Origin: Candidatus Heimdallarchaeota archaeon
Lineage (GTDB): Archaea > Asgardarchaeota > Heimdallarchaeia > Hodarchaeales > LC-3
DNA: 12,609 nt
Reading direction: 5' to 3'
Assembly (NCBI GenBank): GCA_027364495.1
Contig: DAHXPE010000121.1
Span: 1-12,609, forward strand
The notes below the pieces were generated by a model. The model saw only the letters and a program-made list of their open reading frames with translations. It was not told the DNA's origin and ran no database searches. The stretch's first letter is position 1, and the number at the start of each line of letters is the position of its first letter. A program made the position numbers and the translations under genes. Positions 7,417 to 12,609 of this stretch are shown piece by piece.

Positions 7417-7899
7417 TTACTTTTTTTTCAAAATATCTGATATTGTTATACCCAACTTATTAAAAAGGAATTCAACTTCTTCTTCAATATAGACTGAATT
7501 ATTGGCAAGCATTAGATTATAAGCGCTTAAAAAATATCTTTTAGCCTTTTTGGGACTATTTATCATAAGATAAGTCTTTGTTAAACCCCAATATGATTCT
7601 ATAAGCTCCTGAGTACAAAATTTACAATCTTTCAAATTAATAATTGAATATAAAAACATTTTTTCTGCTTTTTTATACTTTTTTTTGTAAAATTTTATCC
7701 AGGCTAAACGTTGATAGACGTAACCGACCAAACAATTGAATTTATCATTTTCATAAAACCCAAGAAGTTTTTTCAGAAATGACTCAGCTAAATCTAATAT
7801 AATTTTTTGATGTGATTCATCTTTTTCACTGTCCGAAATCATTTCATCAACAAATGACACGAGATATTTAATGTTTTGATCGTGAGATTCCTGCTTCAT
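7417..7899 (-). CDS. small TPR-repeat protein
   Basis: A soluble, lysine-rich, all-helical protein of 160 residues from the ATG at 7899. Two TPR-type units are visible in its middle and C-terminal half: YQRLAWIKFYKKKYKKAEKM with the following helix, and YWGLTKTYLMINSPKKAKRY with AYNLML. No enzymatic motif, signal peptide or membrane segment is present, and I cannot name a family. A GTG at 7920 would add seven residues. I prefer the ATG because a TATA-like AATATATT at 7926-7933 would place transcription start about 4 nt before it. It sits between the dsrE-tusA pair and the divergent Hdr-like operon, so it may be an adaptor for that system, but position is the only support. Confidence 0.7.
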   Translation of the reverse strand: MKQESHDQNIKYLVSFVDEMISDSEKDESHQKIILDLAESFLKKLLGFYENDKFNCLVGYVYQRLAWIKFYKKKYKKAEKMFLYSIINLKDCKFCTQELIESYWGLTKTYLMINSPKKAKRYFLSAYNLMLANNSVYIEEEVEFLFNKLGITISDILKKK

Positions 7900-7925
7900 A
7901 TATTTAGATTTTAAATTCACACGAG

Positions 7926-7933
7926 AATATATT
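7926..7933 (-). promoter_or_regulatory. candidate TATA box of the small TPR gene
   Basis: AATATATT, identical on both strands, lies about 30 nt before the ATG at 7899. With the usual archaeal distance of about 26 nt to the start site, the transcript would begin near 7903. That favours an almost leaderless message from the ATG over the GTG at 7920. Confidence 0.4.
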
Positions 7934-8210
7934 CTTTGCCTATAAAGTTTTCAAAATAGGTTTAAAATTTAAACTAGAAACGATAATTTTTAAAATTGGT
8001 GAATTGCATGACATAGTTTTGAATTGGACAATTTTTGAAAATGAGTATTAGATATTACAAATTTTCTTATAATTTTCTTAAATTGTAATTTTTAAAATAA
8101 AATTCTTTATTTTGTTAAAAAATCGGGTAATTATAAGATTATTACTTAATAGTTTAAATTTTTAACTTCAAACTTAAATAATTTTGAAGACTAATTAAAA
8201 TTTCAAGGGA
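7934..8210. other. AT-rich divergent intergenic region
   Basis: No gene is supported in any frame. It separates the minus-strand small TPR gene from the plus-strand Hdr-like operon and so holds two outward promoters near its ends. I see no clear inverted repeat that would mark an operator. Confidence 0.55.
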
Positions 8211-8220
8211 TAATATATAA
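8211..8220 (+). promoter_or_regulatory. promoter (TATA box) of the dsrE-mvhD-hdrA operon
   Basis: TAATATATAA preceded by the purine-rich AAGGGA is the best TATA/BRE combination in the window. Initiation near 8240-8246 would give a leader of about 50-55 nt to the TTG start at 8297, long enough to include its Shine-Dalgarno site, or about 18 nt to the ATG at 8261. Confidence 0.5.
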
Positions 8221-8281
8221 CGATGTTAGTAATTCATAAATTGAGTTAAAATAGATAATTATGTACTTCAAACTAAAAAAT

Positions 8282-8286
8282 AGGAG
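8282..8286 (+). promoter_or_regulatory. Shine-Dalgarno site deciding a TTG start
   Basis: AGGAG lies 10 nt before the in-frame TTG at 8297. The upstream ATG at 8261 has no such site. This, together with the family N-terminus SDKLVIVLKTG beginning at the TTG, favours the shorter protein. Confidence 0.55.
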
Positions 8287-8296
8287 TTTATCTAAA

Positions 8297-8656
8297 TTGT
8301 CCGATAAATTAGTAATTGTTCTTAAAACAGGTCGTGAAGACCCTGAAGTTGTTAGTACAGCTATTGCAATTGCAAATAATGGTTTAATGTTCGATAAACA
8401 AGTTCTAATAGTTTTACAAGGTAAAGCAATAAATTTGGCTCGAAAAGATTTTCTAGGAAAAATTTTTTTCCCCCCATTCCAACCAATTGTTGAATTAATT
8501 TCTACTTTTTTAAATACAGGTGGAAAGATCTTAGTATGCTCTCCAGGAATTGAAGGATATCATGTACCTAAAGAAGATCTAATAGATAATGTTCAAATAG
8601 GTGGTGGAGCATCATTTATTAATGAAATTGAAGGAGCTCAAGTTTTAACTTATTAA
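8297..8656 (+). CDS. DsrE-like protein
   Basis: A 119-residue single-domain DsrE-like protein from TTG. It opens with strand DKLVIVLKTG, the REDPE motif (13-17), a helix rich in Ala, strand QVLIVLQG, the FFPPFQPI segment (57-64), and strand GKILVCSPG with its only Cys, Cys81, at the site where DsrE relatives carry a persulfide. It ends EDLIDNVQIGGGAS...VLTY, the usual DsrE close. The paralogue at 6679-7033 has C-x-x-C at this site; here the second Cys is Gly84. The ATG at 8261 would add a basic 12-residue extension. It is the first gene of the operon; the mvhD-like gene starts 19 nt after it. Expected role: cytosolic sulfur transfer to or from the Hdr-like complex, probably with TusA. Partner and direction are not shown. 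Confidence 0.88.
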   Translation: MSDKLVIVLKTGREDPEVVSTAIAIANNGLMFDKQVLIVLQGKAINLARKDFLGKIFFPPFQPIVELISTFLNTGGKILVCSPGIEGYHVPKEDLIDNVQIGGGASFINEIEGAQVLTY

Positions 8657-8675
8657 AAAAAATGTGAGGTTTAGT

Positions 8676-9137
8676 ATGAGTCAAATGACAGTGTTAATTG
8701 TTAATGAGGAACAAATAACAGAACAATATATTCCAAAAATATTGTTAATAACAAATAAAACATGCAGTTACCCTGGAGTTGATAATGCCGGTCAACAGCA
8801 CCTTGAATATCCAGCAAATACTTATGTTATAGATACTTTGTGTCCAGTAATGTTTCCTGATCAATTTTACATTGATTGTCTTTCTAAAGGAATTGATGGA
8901 ATTATAATAATGTCTTGTGGTGAAGAATGTCCTTATCATGGAGCTTTCGAAAAATTATCACAGCGCATTAATCGTGTTATGAAGAAGATTGGCGATGAGG
9001 ACAATTTAGAACCACAAAGAATAAAATTAACTGCAATTTGTACAATTTGTGCAAAACATGTAGTTAAAGAAGTAAAGGAAATGACTGAATTCTTAAAGGA
9101 CAAACCTAAGGCACAAGAATACTTCATTCAAAAATAA
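8676..9137 (+). CDS. MvhD-like iron-sulfur subunit (Hdr electron-transfer partner)
   Basis: A 153-residue protein of the MvhD/FrhD-like delta-subunit family, which binds a [2Fe-2S] cluster and passes electrons to HdrA. It keeps the family layout: strand KILLITNKTCSYPGVDNAG (21-39), EYPANTYVIDTLCP (44-57), a helix, then GIIIMSCGEECPYHGAF (75-91) and a helical end. Cys30, Cys56, Cys81 and Cys85 match four usual positions. The first Cys of the usual C-N-W-C is replaced by Asn27, and an extra pair, C-T-I-C at 122-125, appears near the end. The ATG at 8676 is preferred over the GTG at 8664 because GAGGT (8666-8670) lies 5 nt before it. The stop codon lies inside the ribosome site of the next gene, so the genes are probably coupled. 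In QmoB an MvhD domain is fused to HdrA; here it is free. Confidence 0.85.
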   Translation: MSQMTVLIVNEEQITEQYIPKILLITNKTCSYPGVDNAGQQHLEYPANTYVIDTLCPVMFPDQFYIDCLSKGIDGIIIMSCGEECPYHGAFEKLSQRINRVMKKIGDEDNLEPQRIKLTAICTICAKHVVKEVKEMTEFLKDKPKAQEYFIQK

Positions 9138-9143
9138 GGAGAT
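9136..9143 (+). promoter_or_regulatory. Shine-Dalgarno site for TTG start of first hdrA-like gene
   Basis: AAGGAGAT, 8 nt before TTG 9152, overlaps the stop codon of the mvhD-like gene (9135-9137). It is a strong site and supports a genuine TTG start, since no ATG occurs before the FAD-binding motif. Confidence 0.75.
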
Positions 9144-9151
9144 TTCAGAAA

Positions 9152-10486
9152 TTGGAAGAATATGATGTTGTAATTGTTGGCGCAGGTATTGCTGGAATGC
9201 AGGCAGCCTTAGATTTAGCTGAAAAAGGTCATAAAATATTGGTTGTTGAAAAAAAGCCTTCAATTGGAGGTAAAATGATTCAATTATCAAAAGTTTTCCC
9301 TACATTAGATTGCTCTTCTTGTATAACAACACCCGTAATGAATAATGTCGATCATCATGAAAATATTACGACAATGGTTAATTCAGAAATTGTGGAATCA
9401 AGAAAAAAACTAACTAAAAACACTTTTGAATTGTTTATAAAGAAAAAAGCAACTTTTGTAGAGAATGATAAATGTACCGCTTGTGGATCTTGTGAAACTA
9501 GTTGCCCAGTAGAAGTTCCTTCAGAGTTTGATATGGGTTTATCCGCTCGGAAAGCTATTTATATCCCATTTCAAACAGCGATACCTCAAAAAGCGGTGTT
9601 AGACCTAAAAAGTTGTATTGCATGTGGGGCTTGTTTCAATTCTTGTCCTGCCAATGCTATTAACTTTTCTCAAGTGGATGAAGAAATCGAAGTTGAAGCT
9701 AAAAGTGTTTTAATAGCTACTGGTTTTGAACTTACTCCACTAGGTGAAAAAAAGGAGTATGGATCAGGAAAATTTGAAAATGTCATATCCAGTCTAACAA
9801 TGGAAAGAATTTTGGCTCCTAATGGACCTTACCAAGGTGTTCGACGTCCTTCTGATGGTAAAGTTCCAATGAGAATTGCTTATGTGCAATGTGCTGGATC
9901 TCGAGACCAATCATTGAATCGTACATATTGTAGTCGTATTTGCTGTATGTATGCCATTAAGCAGTCCATGTTGATCAGCGGTGCTTTGCCTATTGTCAGT
10001 GTCACTATTTATAACATGGATATTCGTTCTTTTGGTAAAAACTACGAACAATTTTATCAAAATGCTAAAGATATGGGAGTTGAATTCGTTAAAGGGAAAG
10101 TTGCTAAAATAAAAGAAGATCCGCTCACTAAAAATTTAACTCTCCGGGTTGAAAAAATTCAGGAAGATGGTGGTCTGGCCGAAGAAGAATATGATCTAGT
10201 CGTCCTTTCTTTAGGTGTTGTACCAAGTGAAGATCCTACAGCTAATATTAAAATGGAAAAGGACGAAGATGGTTTTATGAAGCTGGCTAGTCCTATCATA
10301 AATCCACAAAATACCACTGTTGAGGGAATTTTTTCGGCTGGTATGGCAACAGGTCCAAAAGATATCGTTGATTCCATCCTTGATGCTTCTTCTGCAGCAA
10401 TGTACATTGACAATTATTTACATATTAATTTTGAGGATCTAAAAAGCGATGATGAGAAAAACATCATCCTGGAAACTATACAGTAA
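9152..10486 (+). CDS. HdrA-like FAD/iron-sulfur protein lacking the N-terminal domain (QmoA-like)
   Basis: A 444-residue cytosolic flavoprotein of the HdrA/QmoA group. It begins directly with the FAD fold: VVIVGAGIAGMQAALDLA (7-23), E33 for ribose binding, and IGGKM. Next comes the HdrA motif FPTLDCSSCITTP (Cys54, Cys57) and an inserted double [4Fe-4S] ferredoxin module (Cys108/111/114/118 and Cys155/158/161/165). The flavoprotein core resumes with VLIATGFE, QCAGSR (Cys247), YCSRICC (Cys260/264/265), MDIRSFG and a final GIFSAGMATGPKDI FAD motif. The N-terminal Cys domain of full-length HdrA and its C-terminal ferredoxin module are both missing; the next gene supplies them. HdrA is the flavin hub of heterodisulfide reductase and of Qmo-type complexes. 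Bifurcation cannot be judged from sequence by eye. Confidence 0.92.
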   Translation: MEEYDVVIVGAGIAGMQAALDLAEKGHKILVVEKKPSIGGKMIQLSKVFPTLDCSSCITTPVMNNVDHHENITTMVNSEIVESRKKLTKNTFELFIKKKATFVENDKCTACGSCETSCPVEVPSEFDMGLSARKAIYIPFQTAIPQKAVLDLKSCIACGACFNSCPANAINFSQVDEEIEVEAKSVLIATGFELTPLGEKKEYGSGKFENVISSLTMERILAPNGPYQGVRRPSDGKVPMRIAYVQCAGSRDQSLNRTYCSRICCMYAIKQSMLISGALPIVSVTIYNMDIRSFGKNYEQFYQNAKDMGVEFVKGKVAKIKEDPLTKNLTLRVEKIQEDGGLAEEEYDLVVLSLGVVPSEDPTANIKMEKDEDGFMKLASPIINPQNTTVEGIFSAGMATGPKDIVDSILDASSAAMYIDNYLHINFEDLKSDDEKNIILETIQ

Positions 10487-10501
10487 GAGGAGTTACAAGA
10501 A

Positions 10502-12307
10502 ATGCATGAAACAAAGAAAAAAGATCAAAAATCTAAAGTCGGAGTGTTTATCTGCAAATGTGGTGGAAACATATCCGATGTAGTGGACGTAAATGACGTA
10601 AAACTTGAATTAGAGAAATATGATAATGTAACGCATACGGATATTGATACTTTCATGTGTTCAAGTGGAGGACAAAATAAAATTATTGAAAAAATAAAAG
10701 ATGGTACCATTAATAAAGTAATTGTTGCATCCTGCTCACCGAAACTTCATCAGAAAACATTTAGAAAAGCTGTTATGAGAGCAGGTTTAAATCCATATGA
10801 ATATGAACATGTAAATATACGAGAGCAAGATTCATGGGTTCATCATCACCAACACAAAGAAGCTACTAAAAAAGCAATCTCATTAATCAGAGCTGGCGTC
10901 GAAAAAGTCAAATTATCTGATCCTTTAGAAAAAATAAAGGTTGATATTTACGACAATGTAGCAGTTATTGGTGGTGGGTTAGCTGGATTACAAGCAGCCT
11001 TGAACCTAGCAAATAATGGTCATCATATAGATTTAATTGAAAAATCTGATCATTTAGGTGGATTTGTTTCAGAATTAGGAATTGTTTTTCCTTCTGAAAA
11101 ACCTGCAAAAGAAATAATTGTAAAATTAATTGAAAATGTTCATTCCAATAATTCCATAACTGTTCATCTTAACAGTACTGTTGACCATTATGAAGGAACG
11201 ATTGGTAATTTTAATTTAACAGTCAAAACATTTACCACAGATCAATACTTGCAAAAAGAAAGTAAAACAATTAAAGCAGGTGTTATTGTATTAGCAACAG
11301 GTTTTAAACCATATGAACCTTATGAAGGTGAATTTGGTTTTGGAAGTCCAAACGTAATCACCACCAAGGATCTAACAAATTTTCTAAAACCTGGTGGTCA
11401 ATTTGATAAGAAATTGGAACTTAATAATAAACAAATTAAGTCTATTGGCTTTATGTACTGTGTTGGCAGTCGTCAAATTGAAGGTGTTCATGAACCCGGT
11501 CCATCTGGAAAATTAAATGCTTATTGTTCACGAATTTGCTGTACTACTGCACTTGGACTTGCTAATCAAATCAAAGAAAAATTTCCAACTGTAAACATCT
11601 TCAATTTTTATCGAGATATCCGAACCTATGGACGATTTCAAGAACAGAATTATTATGAAAAAGCATCCAAAAATGGAATTATTTTCTTGAAACATGCTGA
11701 TAATGAGCTACCATTAATTTCAACTTCATCAACAGGTATAACAGTTTCAATAAAAGACCAATTAACATTTGGTGAAGAAATAGAAGTACCAGTAGATTTA
11801 TTGGTATTAGTTATTGGTATGGAAGCTCCAAGTCAACCAAAAATCTTAGAGGATCTTGGCATTTCGACAGGACATGATGGATTCATGTTGGAAGTGCATC
11901 CAAAATTACAGCCAGTTGAAGTTGCACAAGCTGGAATATTTTTAGCTGGAACTGCCCAATCACCTATGTCCATGATTGAGGTTAGTTCATCCGCAGGTGC
12001 TGCATCAAGTAAGTCATCAATTCTTCTGAATAAAAAAATTGCTGAACTAGAACCATTTATTGCTGAAGTTAATGAGGTCATTTGTGACGGAAATGGATTG
12101 TGTGCAAAGGAATGTTCGTATGATGCTATTCAATTAGTTGGAAAATTTATTAATGGTGTTCAAAAATCCGTTGCACAGGTCAACGCGACCAAATGTACTG
12201 GTTGTGGCGCTTGCGTGGCAGTTTGTCCTAAAAATGCGATTGATGTAAAAGGGTTTAAGCTAAAATCATTTGAAGCAATGATTGATGCGATCGTTAAGGA
12301 GGTATAA
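10502..12307 (+). CDS. HdrA-like protein with N-terminal Cys domain and C-terminal ferredoxin module (QmoB-like)
   Basis: A 601-residue HdrA homologue. Residues 11-140 form the HdrA N-terminal domain with CKCGGN (Cys18, Cys20), FMCSSGGQ (Cys53) and VIVASCSPKLHQKTFR (Cys78). The FAD fold follows with NVAVIGGGLAGLQAALNLA (152-170), VIVLATGF, CVGSR (Cys320), YCSRICC (342-347), RDIRTYG and GIFLAGTAQSPMSM. No Cys occurs between the first FAD motif and VIVLATG, so the inserted ferredoxin module of the upstream protein is absent. A C-terminal double ferredoxin module ends the protein. Its second site is normal (Cys565/568/571/575), but the first has only Cys528/534/538, with Asn531 where a Cys is expected. 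The ATG follows GAGGAG (10487-10492) with a 9-nt spacing, 15 nt after the previous stop. QmoB is the nearest domain parallel. Confidence 0.92.
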   Translation: MHETKKKDQKSKVGVFICKCGGNISDVVDVNDVKLELEKYDNVTHTDIDTFMCSSGGQNKIIEKIKDGTINKVIVASCSPKLHQKTFRKAVMRAGLNPYEYEHVNIREQDSWVHHHQHKEATKKAISLIRAGVEKVKLSDPLEKIKVDIYDNVAVIGGGLAGLQAALNLANNGHHIDLIEKSDHLGGFVSELGIVFPSEKPAKEIIVKLIENVHSNNSITVHLNSTVDHYEGTIGNFNLTVKTFTTDQYLQKESKTIKAGVIVLATGFKPYEPYEGEFGFGSPNVITTKDLTNFLKPGGQFDKKLELNNKQIKSIGFMYCVGSRQIEGVHEPGPSGKLNAYCSRICCTTALGLANQIKEKFPTVNIFNFYRDIRTYGRFQEQNYYEKASKNGIIFLKHADNELPLISTSSTGITVSIKDQLTFGEEIEVPVDLLVLVIGMEAPSQPKILEDLGISTGHDGFMLEVHPKLQPVEVAQAGIFLAGTAQSPMSMIEVSSSAGAASSKSSILLNKKIAELEPFIAEVNEVICDGNGLCAKECSYDAIQLVGKFINGVQKSVAQVNATKCTGCGACVAVCPKNAIDVKGFKLKSFEAMIDAIVKEV

Positions 12308-12309
12308 GC

Positions 12310-12519
12310 ATGCCAAATTCAAATTATAAAGTTGCAGTAGCTATACTTAAAGAACGAGTAAAAGAAGTTGATCCTGAATTGCTTGAAAGAATTAAATCTG
12401 ATAAGAAAATAAAAAATGCTATCAAAAATTCCTTAAAAGGTAGCAATAATGATCTTTCTAAAGCAAAAACTATTCCAGAAATCGCTGAAGAAACAAACCT
12501 ATCAATTAAGATAAAATAA
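12310..12519 (+). CDS. short helix-turn-helix-like protein, possibly truncated
   Basis: A 69-residue, lysine-rich protein. The start is firm: AAGGAGGT at 12296-12303, 6 nt before ATG, overlapping the end of the hdrA-like gene, so it belongs to the operon. The first half is a charged helix pair (ERVKEVDPELLERIKSDKK, KKIKNAIKNSL). The second half contains KTIPEIAEETNLS, which looks like the first helix and turn of a winged helix-turn-helix domain. The protein stops where the recognition helix should begin. The frame open from 12510 onward reads DKIIFIVRF, a plausible recognition helix, so a frameshift near 12505-12510 may have cut the gene. It may regulate the operon or be a small partner of the Hdr-like complex. 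I cannot name the family. Confidence 0.7.
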   Translation: MPNSNYKVAVAILKERVKEVDPELLERIKSDKKIKNAIKNSLKGSNNDLSKAKTIPEIAEETNLSIKIK

Positions 12520-12609
12520 TCTTCATAGTTAGATTTCGCATAATATTTGTTTACTTTAAACACTCTCATAAGGATAAATGCACTTACGCCAATAAGAAAG
12601 AAAATGCCA
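12520..12609. other. downstream edge of the window
   Basis: One plus-strand frame is open from 12510 to the window end, without a start codon of its own. It may be the displaced C-terminus of the helix-turn-helix-like gene. No T-run terminator is seen after the operon, so transcription may continue beyond the window. Confidence 0.3.

Noticed and set aside
1..12609. CRISPR arrays, insertion sequences or attachment sites
   Set aside because: No regularly spaced repeats, transposase frames or flanking direct repeats were seen.

Overview
The window reads as a piece of an archaeal chromosome, most likely an Asgard (Lokiarchaeia-like) or related AT-rich archaeon. Supporting points are the very AT-rich intergenic DNA, TATA-type promoter boxes, T-run terminators without hairpins, GTG and TTG starts, proteins combining TPR or membrane segments with a longin/roadblock-like C-terminal domain, and an Hdr-type redox operon. 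No rRNA, tRNA or other phylogenetic marker is present, so this assignment is an inference.

Left part (1-5827): a plus-strand FKBP12-type prolyl isomerase follows a 511-nt AT-rich region. Three minus-strand genes come next: a peptide-amidase-like amidase-signature enzyme, a seven-helix membrane protein, and a 633-residue TPR protein. The last two have unrelated N-terminal halves but appear to share one C-terminal sensor-like domain.

Middle part (5828-8260): a decayed plus-strand reading frame resembling a GyrI-like (AraC effector-binding) domain sits next to a minus-strand dsrE-tusA pair. The dsrE frame stops early, but its missing C-terminus is present immediately downstream in the other two frames. 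Restoring two single bases gives 118 residues, against 119 for its paralogue in this window. A small TPR protein and two AT-rich spacers follow.

Right part (8297-12519): a tightly packed plus-strand operon of dsrE-like, mvhD-like, hdrA-like (444 aa), hdrA-like (601 aa) and a short helix-turn-helix-like gene, with strong Shine-Dalgarno sites at most junctions. The two HdrA-like proteins divide the parts of one full HdrA between them. The first has FAD plus an inserted double [4Fe-4S] module. The second has the N-terminal Cys domain, FAD and a C-terminal ferredoxin module. With a free MvhD this resembles the QmoA/QmoB architecture, but no HdrB, HdrC or QmoC is present. With TusA and two DsrE proteins nearby, the most economical reading is a sulfur-relay system feeding persulfide sulfur or its electrons to a flavin/Fe-S Hdr-like complex. 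That function is inferred from gene content only.
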